This document shows positions 37,774 through 46,671 of a DNA stretch of 64,000 nucleotides, one piece after another; within the stretch, counting starts at the first letter, position 1, and every line of letters starts with the position of its first letter. The DNA comes from Sediminibacterium sp. GTDB taxonomy: Bacteria > Bacteroidota > Bacteroidia > Chitinophagales > Chitinophagaceae. Where the stretch lies: NCBI RefSeq assembly GCF_030695065.1, contig NZ_JAUYTR010000023.1, positions 637,384 through 701,383 of the forward strand, given 5' to 3'. Made by a program: the position numbers and the translations under genes. The notes beneath the pieces are model-generated. The model was not told the DNA's origin. It was given only the letters and a program-made list of their open reading frames with translations, and made no database searches.

Positions 37774-39162
37774 ATGAAAATATTAATCAACAACATGAGT
37801 AATTACTTTAAAGCAGCTTTGCTTTTGGGTACTATTACACTGGTAAGTTGCGAAAAGAGACTGGATATTGCTCCTACAGCAAGTATTGCTGATAACCTTG
37901 CATTAAACACCGAAGGTGATGTATTGGTAACTTTAATTGGTGCTTATGATGGTGCTCAAAGTGCAGCTGCATATGGTGGAGATATCATGGTATTGAATGA
38001 CCTAATTGGTAATTCAACCAATATCAACTTTACTGGTACATTCGCAGGCTTATCTGATGCATATCAAACCCAAATGGTTTCTGATAACGGTTTTGCCCGT
38101 GATACTTGGGCTGCTTGTTACAATACCATTAATCGTTGTAATAATGTATTAACTGCGGTGGCTAAAGTAACTTCTTCTACAGCTAAGAAAAATTCAGTAG
38201 AGGGTGAAGCTTTAATGCTAAGAGCATCTATGTATTTTGAATTGGTAAGATTATATGCAAAGTTTGTAGGAGATGGCGATTATGCAACCAACCCAGGTGT
38301 TCCTTTGGTTTTAACCCCAACAGGTAACGTAACAGACGCAAACTATCCTGCTAGAGCTACAGTGAAAGCGGTGTATGATCAAGTGATTGCAGACCTTGTT
38401 AAAGCAGAAACATTATTGCCTAACTCAAACGGCAACTATGTTAGCAAATGGGCTGCTGCAGCACAATTGAGCAGAGTGTATTTGATGGTTAAAGATTATG
38501 CTAATGCAAGAGATGCAGCTAACCGTGTTATTACTGGTAGTGGCAAATCTTTGGCAGCTAATTTTGGCAGCAACTGGTTTACATTCATCAATAATGCAGG
38601 TGGAACTCCTGGAGAATACTTGTTCTCTTTGAAAGTTACAGCTCAAGATGGTACAAACTCTCAGAATACATACTTCGGAAGAAATGTGGGTATTGCTGGA
38701 ACTGCCGGAAGAAGTGATTGCAAAATCAGACTGACTCATATTAATGCATATGAAACAGGTGATTTCAGAAAAGGATATTTCACTTTAAGTGGAGGTAACT
38801 ATTATACCAATAAGCATTTAGATCGTTTTGGTGACGTTGCTATTATTCGTTTGGCTGAAATGTTCCTAACTCGTGCAGAGTGTAATCAACGTTTAGGTAC
38901 CATCATTGGTGCTACTCCTTTGGCTGATATCAACAGAATCCGTAACAGAGTTGGTTTGACTTCATTACTAACCGTTTCTTTAGCTGATATTACCAAAGAA
39001 AGATCATTTGAATTGGCTTTTGAAGGGCATACATTAATTGAAGCTAAGCGTTTACAAACCACAGTTGGTACCTTAGCTTGGAATGATGCTAAGTTAATTT
39101 TACCAATTCCAAGAAGAGAAACCGACGTAAACAAGAATCTTGTTCAGAATGCAGGATACTAG
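37774..39162 (+). CDS. SusD/RagB-family nutrient-binding lipoprotein
   Basis: 462 residues. The signal ends in LVSC (lipobox; Cys near residue 27), placing it on the outer-membrane surface. SusD features: an N-terminal EKRLDIAPTASI segment, TPR-like helices (AEMFLTRAECNQRLG) and the C-terminal RSFELAFEGHTLIEAKRLQT with ILPIPRRETDVNKNLVQNAG. It forms the lid over the SusC barrel. Starts at 37774 or at an internal ATG (37795). It lies 19 bp after susC. No glycoside hydrolase, peptidase or sigma/anti-sigma gene is adjacent, so the substrate is unknown. Confidence 0.94.
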   Translation: MKILINNMSNYFKAALLLGTITLVSCEKRLDIAPTASIADNLALNTEGDVLVTLIGAYDGAQSAAAYGGDIMVLNDLIGNSTNINFTGTFAGLSDAYQTQMVSDNGFARDTWAACYNTINRCNNVLTAVAKVTSSTAKKNSVEGEALMLRASMYFELVRLYAKFVGDGDYATNPGVPLVLTPTGNVTDANYPARATVKAVYDQVIADLVKAETLLPNSNGNYVSKWAAAAQLSRVYLMVKDYANARDAANRVITGSGKSLAANFGSNWFTFINNAGGTPGEYLFSLKVTAQDGTNSQNTYFGRNVGIAGTAGRSDCKIRLTHINAYETGDFRKGYFTLSGGNYYTNKHLDRFGDVAIIRLAEMFLTRAECNQRLGTIIGATPLADINRIRNRVGLTSLLTVSLADITKERSFELAFEGHTLIEAKRLQTTVGTLAWNDAKLILPIPRRETDVNKNLVQNAGY

Positions 39163-39194
39163 TAGTTTACTTAGATAGACTTTTATACATAAAT

Positions 39195-39229
39195 AAAACC
39201 CCGGTCATTTTTAATGAACCGGGGTTTTT
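39195..39229 (+). terminator. terminator of the susCD operon
   Basis: AAAACCCCGGT ... ACCGGGGTTTTT (39195-39205 and 39218-39229), strong GC-rich stem with T run 32 bp after the susD stop. It also works for the convergent rng direction. Confidence 0.92.
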
Positions 39230-39297
39230 AATTTGGATTAACCTTTAATTTTTTATATTAAGTTAACTATTAGTCATTTGAATTGATTGATGAATAA

Positions 39298-40854
39298 CTA
39301 CAGTTTGATCTCTTCGTCGTGCTCATTAAAGAAGCGGAACTCTACAATATGATAATTGGTGTTGGCCTTAATGGTAATTTTTGTTTTGAATTTTTTATTC
39401 CATTTCCTAATGATAGAGCTAAAGAAAAGGCCTTTAGTTAAGTGAGAATAAACAATTGGGTTCACCACCAATGTGAGATTTTTATGTGCATGAGAAGTTA
39501 AATAATACAATCGCTTTTCAATCTCATCTTCTAATAACAATGTTGATGTGATTTTTCCAGATCCCTTACATACTGGGCAAACTTCAGCTGTATTGATATT
39601 TACTTCAGGGCGCATGCGTTGACGGGTAATTTGCATTAACCCGAACTTAGAAATTGGAAGAACAGAATGTTTAGCTCGGTCGGTTTTCATAAAACCTTCC
39701 ATAGCTTCCTGTAATTTTCTTTTGTTATCGGGCAATTTCATATCAATGAAATCAACCACAATAATGCCACCTATATCTCTTAATCTTAGCTGCCTTGCCA
39801 TTTCTTCAGCAGCTTCAAGATTTGTTTGTAAAGCGTTCTCTTCTTGATTATTGCTTACACTTTTGTATCCACTGTTTACATCAACAACATGCAAAGCTTC
39901 GGTATGCTCTATAATTAAATATGCGCCACTAGGCAAATTAACTGTTTTACCAAAAGAGCTTTTAACTTGTTTGGTAATACCATAGTGATCAAAAATGGGA
40001 AGACCATTTCCTTGAAATAAACTTACAATGTCTTTTTTATCTGGGGCAATTCTTTGAATATAGGCTTGGATATCGTTAAAAATGGTAGAGTCATTTACCA
40101 CCACTTTATTAAAATCGGCACTAAGCAAATCTCTAAGTATGCTGGTTGTTTTCGTTTCTTCACTTAAAATTCTAACAGGTGCTACAGCGCCTTTTAGTTT
40201 TTTCTGAATCCCATTCCAATTGTCGATGATACTTAATAAATCTTGGTGTAACTCGGCAGTACTTTTACCTTCTGCAGCGGTTCTTACAATAATTCCAAAA
40301 TTCTTAGGACGAATTGCTTCTACAATTTTATGTAAACGCTTTCGCTCGTCGCCTGAATGTATTTTTTTTGAAACAGCTACTATTTCATTGAATGGGGTAA
40401 CCACCACAAAACGACCTGGCAAAGAAATTTCACAGCTTAATCGTGGACCTTTGGCTGCAATGGGCTCTTTTAATATTTGCACAAGCACATTGGGTTTGCC
40501 ATTTAAAACCTCATTAATTTTTCCTGTTTTTAATATTTCAGGTTCAGTTTGAAATTTTGAAAAATCAAATCCATTTGGCTCTTTATCGTGCATGGCCAAT
40601 TGGGTATATTTAATGATTGATCTTGCGTATGGGCTTAAATCGGTATAATGAAGGAATGCATCCTTTTCATATCCAACGTCTACAAATGCGGCGTTTAATC
40701 CAGGAATGAGCTTCTTCACTTTGCCTAAATAAAGATCACCCACAGCAAAGTTCATATCTGTGCTTTCGCTATGAAGCTCAACCAGTTTTTTTTCTTCTAG
40801 TAAGGCTATTTCTACACCGGTTGTTCCGGCATTGATAATTAATTCTTTATTCAC
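39298..40854 (-). CDS. rng: ribonuclease G/E family
   Basis: 518 residues with a GTG start at 40854 (MNKELIINAGTTGVEIALLE). S1 RNA-binding domain about 38-125 (GDLYLGKVKKLIPGLNAAFV, then DVGYEKDAFLHY), RNase H-like/DNase I-like core with catalytic acidic pair in GGIIVVDFIDMKLP, and the zinc-link CPVCKGSGKI. Length and lack of a long C-terminal scaffold indicate the RNase G form: processing of rRNA and decay of mRNA. A 140-bp upstream gap contains a palindrome shared with the ricT upstream region. Confidence 0.95.
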   Translation of the reverse strand: MNKELIINAGTTGVEIALLEEKKLVELHSESTDMNFAVGDLYLGKVKKLIPGLNAAFVDVGYEKDAFLHYTDLSPYARSIIKYTQLAMHDKEPNGFDFSKFQTEPEILKTGKINEVLNGKPNVLVQILKEPIAAKGPRLSCEISLPGRFVVVTPFNEIVAVSKKIHSGDERKRLHKIVEAIRPKNFGIIVRTAAEGKSTAELHQDLLSIIDNWNGIQKKLKGAVAPVRILSEETKTTSILRDLLSADFNKVVVNDSTIFNDIQAYIQRIAPDKKDIVSLFQGNGLPIFDHYGITKQVKSSFGKTVNLPSGAYLIIEHTEALHVVDVNSGYKSVSNNQEENALQTNLEAAEEMARQLRLRDIGGIIVVDFIDMKLPDNKRKLQEAMEGFMKTDRAKHSVLPISKFGLMQITRQRMRPEVNINTAEVCPVCKGSGKITSTLLLEDEIEKRLYYLTSHAHKNLTLVVNPIVYSHLTKGLFFSSIIRKWNKKFKTKITIKANTNYHIVEFRFFNEHDEEIKL

Positions 40855-40878
40855 AGGTTCGCAACTTTAAAATACAGT

Positions 40879-40893
40879 AATAGGTACCTAATT
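40879..40893. promoter_or_regulatory. palindrome upstream of rng, similar to the ricT site
   Basis: AATAGGTACCTAATT with perfect core TAGGTACCTA (40881-40890), 24 bp upstream of the rng GTG. On the minus strand TAGGTACCTATTA is shared with the ricT upstream site. Confidence 0.35.
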
Positions 40894-40995
40894 GCAGGAC
40901 CTATCATCTACTTAACCTAAACTATGCTGCTGAAGAAGGAGGAGGAGTAAAGTTGCAGAAAATTAAGAGGCAACAGCAAAAGGTAGATAAGTATT

Positions 40996-41026
40996 AAAAG
41001 CATTGCACGCTGGGTGCAATGCTTTT
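40996..41026 (-). terminator. terminator of the HU-TPR-COX24 operon
   Basis: AAAAGCATTGCAC, loop GCTGG, GTGCAATGCTTTT: perfect 13-bp stem with short T run, 21 bp after the end of the tiny gene at 41047-41142. Confidence 0.85.
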
Positions 41027-41046
41027 AAATATGTGCAAAAGGAGAA

Positions 41047-41142
41047 TTATTTATTCTTCTTCTTATGACGATTCTTTCTTAGACGTTTTTTTCTTTTGTG
41101 CGTCGCAATTTTATGACGCTTTCTTTTCTTACCACAAGGCAT
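41047..41142 (-). CDS. AURKAIP1/COX24 domain mini-protein (31 residues), probable ribosome-associated
   Basis: 31 residues, too short for usual ORF cut-offs: MPCGKKRKRHKIATHKRKKR then LRKNRHKKKNK. About two-thirds are Lys, Arg or His, and the KRKxHKxxTHKRKKRLRKNRHKKK pattern is the AURKAIP1/COX24 domain, homologous to mitochondrial small-subunit protein mS38, which binds rRNA (family knowledge). Every Bacteroidota genome I know of this type carries such a gene. It is the last gene of the HU operon, 30 bp after the TPR gene and just before a terminator. Role in the ribosome is inference. Confidence 0.85.
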   Translation of the reverse strand: MPCGKKRKRHKIATHKRKKRLRKNRHKKKNK

Positions 41143-41172
41143 ACAAAGAGATTTAAATAGTTAAAAAATAAT

Positions 41173-42036
41173 TTATTTTTTCAATTCCATGATTCTGTTG
41201 TTCAGCTCTTCTTTAGCTTGCGGAATTTTCACCAATTGTTTTGCTTTTTCGTAATAAAGAATCGCATTTGGTTTGTCTCCTTTAAGGTCATAACATTCAG
41301 CTATATGAAATACAGCTTCAATATTGTCTGGTTCCTTTTGCACAATTAGTAAAAAACGTTCAATGGCTTTATCATATTGACCACTTTTTTTACCTCCGAG
41401 CGCAAGCATCATCTGCCCATAAATATTTCCGGGGTCCTTTTCTACCACTTGACGTATCATATTAATGCCCTCCATAGGGTTAGAACTAATATTGCCAAAT
41501 AGGAAACAAGAACCTAGTCCAATTCTGCTTGAATCATTTGCAGGATTGATTTTAAGGGCATTCTCTAAAAGAACTTTCGCATTGTTTGCTAACCATGTTT
41601 GCATGGCTGGATCACCCGACATCATCAGGCGGTCTAAAAACAAGCGGGCGGCAAAGGTGAGGCTTTTTTCAGAATTTTCCAACTTCGCAGCTTCAGAAGT
41701 ATAATATGCGTATAATTCAAACTTTCTGGCAGAGTCTAACCAGAACCTAGCCATTTCATGAAAAGCATGAATTTGCTGCTCTTTTACATCTCCTCGGGTA
41801 ACAGAATTCTCCAACGCAGTAAGCCTTTGAGCTTGATTGGGCGTTATGGTAGCTTTAGCTGAGGCTAAAATACTTGTAAAATCAATTTTTTGGGGGGATT
41901 CAGCAGAATGATCATGTCCATCACCTTCAGAATGAGTGGTAGCTGCTGTTTTATCTGGAACAGTTTTGCCGCCTATATAAAGCGCAATACAAAGGATCAA
42001 TGCAATTGCAGAAAGAACGTATTGTTGTTTTTTCAC
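41173..42036 (-). CDS. TPR-repeat membrane-anchored protein
   Basis: 287 residues with a GTG start at 42036. One N-terminal transmembrane segment (YVLSAIALILCIALYIGG), a His/Asp-rich linker (HSEGDGHDHSAES), then helical TPR repeats from about 100 (SCFLFGNISSNPMEGINMIR, GQMMLALGGKKSGQYDKAIE, AVFHIAECYDLKGDKPNAIL). It probably scaffolds protein contacts at the periplasmic face of the inner membrane. Located between HU (26 bp) and the COX24-type gene. Confidence 0.82.
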   Translation of the reverse strand: MKKQQYVLSAIALILCIALYIGGKTVPDKTAATTHSEGDGHDHSAESPQKIDFTSILASAKATITPNQAQRLTALENSVTRGDVKEQQIHAFHEMARFWLDSARKFELYAYYTSEAAKLENSEKSLTFAARLFLDRLMMSGDPAMQTWLANNAKVLLENALKINPANDSSRIGLGSCFLFGNISSNPMEGINMIRQVVEKDPGNIYGQMMLALGGKKSGQYDKAIERFLLIVQKEPDNIEAVFHIAECYDLKGDKPNAILYYEKAKQLVKIPQAKEELNNRIMELKK

Positions 42037-42062
42037 TTTTAGTTCAGTTTCGGCAAAGGTAA

Positions 42063-42347
42063 CTACTTACGCTTGCTTTTTACTTCACTAACAAATTCTT
42101 TAGCAGGTTTAAATGCTGGAATAAAATGTTCAGGAATTTCAACAGCAACATTCTTCTTGATATTTCTACCAATTTTAGCAGCCCTTTTTTTTGTAATAAA
42201 GCTACCAAACCCTCGTATATAAATGTTTTGACCTTGAGACAAATTTTCTTTTACTTCTTTAAACATCGTCTCAAGCGTTACCAAAACATCTACTTTTGGG
42301 ATGCCTGTTTTTTCCGAAATGTTATTGATGAGATCTGATTTTCTCAT
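42063..42347 (-). CDS. HU/IHF-family DNA-binding protein
   Basis: 94 residues. The HU fold is intact: MRKSDLINNISEKTGIPKVD helices, arm region IRGFGSFITKKRAAKIGRNI and the tip PEHFIPAFKPAKEF. It bends and compacts DNA. The gene heads the operon and has a promoter on the minus strand in the gap shared with mutY. Confidence 0.94.
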   Translation of the reverse strand: MRKSDLINNISEKTGIPKVDVLVTLETMFKEVKENLSQGQNIYIRGFGSFITKKRAAKIGRNIKKNVAVEIPEHFIPAFKPAKEFVSEVKSKRK

Positions 42348-42377
42348 TATTAATTGTTTTTATAATAAGTTGTTGGT

Positions 42378-42410
42378 TTAAAGTAACAAAAAAAAGGTGA
42401 ATTACCCAAA
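42378..42410 (-). promoter_or_regulatory. candidate promoter of the HU operon
   Basis: Minus strand TTTG (plus 42407-42410), 21 bp, then TACTTTAA (plus 42378-42385), one mismatch from TAnnTTTG. The divergent mutY direction has its own TAAATTTG box at 42474-42481. Confidence 0.4.
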
Positions 42411-42509
42411 AAATAAGCGCTCTATTTTGTGACATTATCAAATAATTCAATTAGTTACAGTTGTAAATTTGATTATATATTAATAAAATGAACGGCCAAA
42501 TAACCCCAT

Positions 42510-43598
42510 ATGCCCCTTAAAAATAGCTTAAAAATCAACTTAGATGCCTTTTTTACGCAAAAACTCATGCTATGGAATAAACAGGAGAATAATAGAAAAA
42601 TGCCTTGGAAAGGAGAAAAAGATCCTTATAAAATATGGCTAAGTGAAGTCATGTTGCAACAAACTAGGGTAGAACAGGGATTAGACTACTACAATAAGTT
42701 CATTGAGGCGTTTCCTACCATTGGGTTGCTCGCTAATGCTAAAGATGAATCTGTTTTTAAATTATGGGAAGGTTTAGGGTATTATAGTAGGTGCAGAAAT
42801 TTGTTGTTTACGGCAAGGTATATTGCTTTTGAATTAGGCGGTCAATTTCCCGACAACTATGAGGCCATTTTAAATCTAAAGGGGGTAGGGCCCTATACTG
42901 CAGCTGCCATTGCTTCATTTGCATTTGATCAACCTTATGCTGTGGTAGATGGAAATGTATTTAGAGTAATTGCTAGGTATTTTGGAATTGAAAAGCCAAC
43001 TGACACCAATGAAGGCAAAAAATATTTTGCAGCGCTTGCAACACAACTATTAGACAAGTCTCAACCAGGCAAATATAATCAGGCCATTATGGATTTTGGG
43101 GCTACCATTTGCAAGCCGGCATTGCCTTTGTGTAACAATTGTGTAATGGCAACTAATTGTGCAGCTAAAATAAATAGTCAGGTTAATCAATTGCCCATTA
43201 AAACGAAAACCATCAATCGAAAAAAGCGATGGATATATTATATGGTTTTTCATTACAGAGGCAGTATCGGTATAAAGCAAAGAATGCAAAAAGATATCTG
43301 GCAGAGTTTATATGAGTTTTATGCTATTGAAGCTTCAGCCGGTTTAACCTGGAATAACGATTCGGTAAATGAATGGCTACAAAATCAGGTGGGAATTAAA
43401 AAGTCAAGCATTTTGAAAATTTCCGCTGTAAAAACCCAGCAATTAACCCACCAACAAATAACTAGTCAGTTTATTCATATTGAACTAAGCCAGTCTCCAA
43501 AGTCTCTACAGGGCCTAATTTGGATAAATGAAAACGAGCTCAAACAATTTGCTTTTCCAAGATTAATAACAGCTTATATGGAAACATTTAACAGTTAA
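42510..43598 (+). CDS. mutY: A/G-specific adenine glycosylase MutY
   Basis: 362 residues. Helix-hairpin-helix GPD glycosylase: LSEVMLQQTRVEQG carries the catalytic Glu, GVGPYTAAAIASFAF and VVDGNVFRV the hairpin and catalytic Asp, and CKPALPLCNNCVMATNC the four cysteines of the 4Fe-4S cluster. A C-terminal Nudix-like recognition domain follows from about 230. It removes A paired with 8-oxoG. The first gene of mutY-ssb-gldE-gldD on the plus strand. Confidence 0.95.
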   Translation: MPLKNSLKINLDAFFTQKLMLWNKQENNRKMPWKGEKDPYKIWLSEVMLQQTRVEQGLDYYNKFIEAFPTIGLLANAKDESVFKLWEGLGYYSRCRNLLFTARYIAFELGGQFPDNYEAILNLKGVGPYTAAAIASFAFDQPYAVVDGNVFRVIARYFGIEKPTDTNEGKKYFAALATQLLDKSQPGKYNQAIMDFGATICKPALPLCNNCVMATNCAAKINSQVNQLPIKTKTINRKKRWIYYMVFHYRGSIGIKQRMQKDIWQSLYEFYAIEASAGLTWNNDSVNEWLQNQVGIKKSSILKISAVKTQQLTHQQITSQFIHIELSQSPKSLQGLIWINENELKQFAFPRLITAYMETFNS

Positions 43599-43664
43599 AT
43601 AGTTGGGAGGATGGTAGGTTAATAAAAAAATGGGTATTTTTAAGAAGCGGTTTTTCTAAAACAA

Positions 43665-44060
43665 ATGCATATGCGCGGAGTAAATAAAGTTATGCTTATT
43701 GGTAATCTGGGCAAAGATCCAGATATCCAGCAATTAGAAGGGAATATTGGCGTTGCTAAATTTCCTTTGGCCACAACCGAAACATATAAGGACAGAACGG
43801 GAAAGCTGGTTTCTCAAACAGAATGGCATACCGTGGTTTTGTGGCGCGGTTTGGCTGATTTGGCTGAAAAATATTTACATAAGGGAAGTTTAATATACAT
43901 AGAGGGAAGATTACGAACCAGAAGTTGGGAAGATAAAGACGGGAATAAAAAATTTGCAACTGAAGTAGTAGCAGATAACTTGATTATGTTAGACAAGAGA
44001 GCCGACGGAACAGCCGGACCAGGTTCTGGAGAGCCCGATTATGAATCTCTTCCATTTTAA
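43665..44060 (+). CDS. ssb: single-stranded DNA-binding protein
   Basis: 131 residues. OB-fold (GVNKVMLIGNLGKDPDIQQL, WHTVVLWRGLADLAEKYLHK, GSLIYIEGRLRTRSWEDKDG) and a short acidic tail ending YESLPF, the peptide that recruits replication and repair partners. It is shorter than the usual 150-180 residues, with almost no disordered linker, so it may be the housekeeping or a competence-related paralogue. Starts at ATG 43665 or 43671. Confidence 0.93.
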   Translation: MHMRGVNKVMLIGNLGKDPDIQQLEGNIGVAKFPLATTETYKDRTGKLVSQTEWHTVVLWRGLADLAEKYLHKGSLIYIEGRLRTRSWEDKDGNKKFATEVVADNLIMLDKRADGTAGPGSGEPDYESLPF

Positions 44061-44100
44061 TTGTTTCAGAAACGATATTTTTGCTTTCTAACCAAATTCA

Positions 44101-45450
44101 GTGGCTTTGGATTATTATCCTGTAACCGATTTACTTTCTTCAATTCACATACTGGCAGCATTGCAGGCACAAGGCACAACTATTTTAGTAATGGTATTGC
44201 TGTTCTTGTTTTTTTTATCTTTTGTGTTATCGGGTGCAGAAGTTGCATTCTTTTCTTTAACACATAAAGACATCAATTTATTGAGGTCTAAACAAATTCC
44301 AACCTACCAAAGAATAGTTGACTTATTAGAAGAACCTAAAACATTTTTAGCATCACTATTAATTGCCAACAGTTTTGTTAATATCACCATTATTATTGTT
44401 TCAAATTTACTCATCGATAATTTATTCAATTTTGAACAATACGGCGCTGCTTGGGTAGAATTTATTATTAAAGTAATAGCTGTGTCATTCATGTTGGTTT
44501 TATTTGGAGAAGTAATGCCAAAAGTGCTGGCTACTCAAAATAATATTCGATTTGCCAAAGACTTTGGTGGAATTGTTCAAGCAATGACTTATTTGTGTAC
44601 GGGCTTAGGAAAAAAGTTGGTTAAATATTCAGATAAATTAGAAAGGGTATTGAATAATAAAAATAGTAATGCCTATAGTTTAGAAGAATTAGATCATGCA
44701 ATAGATATTACCACAGATAATACAGCATCTGAAAACGAAAAAAATATTCTGAAAGGAATTGTGAAGTTTGGAAATATTTCGGTTAAGCAGGTAATGAAAA
44801 CAAGGGTAGATGTTCATGGGGTAGATGAAGAAATTAATTTTGCAGAATTATTAGATATTGTAAGAGACTTGAATTATAGTCGATTGCCTGTGTATAAAGA
44901 AGGCTTAGACCATATTACAGGTATGATTCATACCAAAGACCTGTTACCTTATTTAGACGAACCATCCAATTTTAATTGGAAGAGTTTATTAAGGCCACCA
45001 TTTTTTGTTCATGAGCAAAAAATGATTGAAGATTTGTTGCAAGAGTTTCAAATGAAGCGAATACATTTTGCCATTGTGGTAGACGAGTTTGGGGGCACAA
45101 GTGGTATTATAACATTAGAAGATATTTTAGAAGAAGTAATTGGAGAAATCAAAGATGAGTTTGATGAGGAAGATGCTGGCTATAAAAAATTAGATGAACA
45201 TAATTATATTTTTGAGGGTAAAATGATGATTAATGATGTGTGTAAAATCATGAATATTGACCTCAATACATTTGATGCTCAAAGAGGCGAGAGTGATTCA
45301 ATGGCAGGATTGGTATTAGAAATTGCCGGGGAAATTCCGCAACTAAATCAAATAGTAACTACCGATGAGTTTGATTTTACTGTTTTAGAAGTTGCTAAGA
45401 ATAGAATATTAAAAGTTAAGTTGACCATTAAAGAAGGAAGGGATGAGTAA
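44101..45450 (+). CDS. gldE: gliding motility-associated protein GldE (CNNM/CBS/CorC)
   Basis: 449 residues with a GTG start at 44101. CNNM-type membrane domain about 25-200 with several helices (TILVMVLLFLFFLSFVLSGA), paired CBS domains about 210-340 (VKQVMKTRVDVHG) and a C-terminal CorC/HlyC domain (YIFEGKMMINDVCKIMNIDL, DSMAGLVLEIAGEIP). In Flavobacterium GldE supports GldD function; the family also transports divalent cations. It overlaps gldD by 8 bp. Confidence 0.92.
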   Translation: MALDYYPVTDLLSSIHILAALQAQGTTILVMVLLFLFFLSFVLSGAEVAFFSLTHKDINLLRSKQIPTYQRIVDLLEEPKTFLASLLIANSFVNITIIIVSNLLIDNLFNFEQYGAAWVEFIIKVIAVSFMLVLFGEVMPKVLATQNNIRFAKDFGGIVQAMTYLCTGLGKKLVKYSDKLERVLNNKNSNAYSLEELDHAIDITTDNTASENEKNILKGIVKFGNISVKQVMKTRVDVHGVDEEINFAELLDIVRDLNYSRLPVYKEGLDHITGMIHTKDLLPYLDEPSNFNWKSLLRPPFFVHEQKMIEDLLQEFQMKRIHFAIVVDEFGGTSGIITLEDILEEVIGEIKDEFDEEDAGYKKLDEHNYIFEGKMMINDVCKIMNIDLNTFDAQRGESDSMAGLVLEIAGEIPQLNQIVTTDEFDFTVLEVAKNRILKVKLTIKEGRDE

Positions 45451-46042
45451 GATAGCAGCTTGTTTTTTTTTTATTGCAATAAGTTTTTTTTATGCCTGCA
45501 ATAGTTCCTTTACACCCAAGCCAACAGGTTATTTTAAAATTGATTTCCCAATAAAAAAATACCAACTTTTTCAAGAGTCAGGTTACCCTTATAGTTTTGA
45601 ATATCCTGTATATGCACGTGTTACCAAAGACAGCACTTTCTTTGGTGAAACCACTGAAAATCCTTGGTGGATTAATATTGATTTTCCACAGTTTAGTGGA
45701 AGAATTTATATAAGTTATAAGCAAATTGGATCCAAAAATAATTTTGATTCATTAATTAGAGATGCATTTACTTTAACTGGAAAACATACTTCTAAAGCCT
45801 ATTCTATAGACGACTCATTATTGGTTAACCCATACAATGTAGAAGGTGTTTTTTTTAAGGTTGGGGGGAATGTAGCCACCGCCAATCAATTTTTTCTTAC
45901 AGATTCAAGCAGACATTTTTTAAGAGGGGCTTTGTATTTTGATGCAACACCCAATGAAGATTCGTTGAATATAGTAAACCAGTTTTTAATGGAAGATGTT
46001 AAACACTTAATTAATAGTTTTACTTGGCGTAAACAGCCATAA
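45443..46042 (+). CDS. gldD: gliding motility lipoprotein GldD
   Basis: 199 residues. Lipoprotein signal (MSKIAACFFFIAISFFYAC) followed by the GldD core: PKPTGYFKIDFPIKKYQLF, ESGYPYSFEYPVYARVTKDS, NPWWINIDFPQFSGRIYISY and FFLTDSSRHFLRGALYFDAT. Required for gliding and type IX secretion-linked motility in flavobacteria; outer-membrane lipoprotein. It is coupled to gldE by overlap. Confidence 0.93.
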   Translation: MSKIAACFFFIAISFFYACNSSFTPKPTGYFKIDFPIKKYQLFQESGYPYSFEYPVYARVTKDSTFFGETTENPWWINIDFPQFSGRIYISYKQIGSKNNFDSLIRDAFTLTGKHTSKAYSIDDSLLVNPYNVEGVFFKVGGNVATANQFFLTDSSRHFLRGALYFDATPNEDSLNIVNQFLMEDVKHLINSFTWRKQP

Positions 46043-46077
46043 ATTAAAGGGTTATCTTTAACCAATAAGTTAAATAC

Positions 46078-46671
46078 ATGATAGCAATAGACCAGATATT
46101 AATAAGCGATGAAGTAGTAGAAGAACATTTTGTTTGTGATCTTACTAAATGTAAAGGAGGATGCTGTGAAGATGGAGATGCTGGCGCTCCCATGGAAAAA
46201 TGGGAATTGGAAAAATTAGATCAATACTTTAATGAAATTTTGCCATACATGACCGAAGAGGGGAAAGCGGAAGTTGAAAGGGTGGGTAAATATACCTACG
46301 ATCAAGAATTTGGTTGGGTAACACCCACTATTAACGGGGGCATTTGCGCTTACGGAAAAAAAGATGCAACAGGCACCATTATATGTGGAATAGAGCAAGC
46401 ATATAACGATGGAAAATTGGATTGGAAGAAACCCCTCAGTTGTCATTTATTTCCAATACTAATTAGAAAAAGTAAAAGAGATCCAGATGTTGAGTATGTA
46501 AATTATCATCCAAGAGAAGATTTATGCAAACCAGGATGCAAGTTGGGGAATAAATTAAAAGTGCCTGTTTATGTTTTTCTGAAAGATGCATTGATTAGAA
46601 AATATGGCGAAACTTTTTATGAAACATTAGCTGCAACTGCAGCAGAAATGAAAAAGAACAACAATGAGTAA
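46078..46671 (+). CDS. DUF3109 family protein, Cys-rich
   Basis: 197 residues. The family pattern is visible: CDLTKCKGGCCEDGDAGAPM near the start (Cys clusters), ICAYGKKDATGTIICGIEQAYNDG, LSCHLFPILIRK, and NYHPREDLCKPGCKLG. At least nine cysteines suggest a zinc or iron-sulfur site like YkgJ-type proteins. Function unknown. Overlaps the next gene (LUD/ferredoxin protein) by 8 bp, so the two act together. Confidence 0.85.
   Translation: MIAIDQILISDEVVEEHFVCDLTKCKGGCCEDGDAGAPMEKWELEKLDQYFNEILPYMTEEGKAEVERVGKYTYDQEFGWVTPTINGGICAYGKKDATGTIICGIEQAYNDGKLDWKKPLSCHLFPILIRKSKRDPDVEYVNYHPREDLCKPGCKLGNKLKVPVYVFLKDALIRKYGETFYETLAATAAEMKKNNNE

Noticed and set aside
40855..41046. Short ORF MLLKKEEE and similar in the rng upstream gap
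   Set aside because: Eight codons, low complexity and no context support; only the palindrome and the terminator are convincing in this gap.
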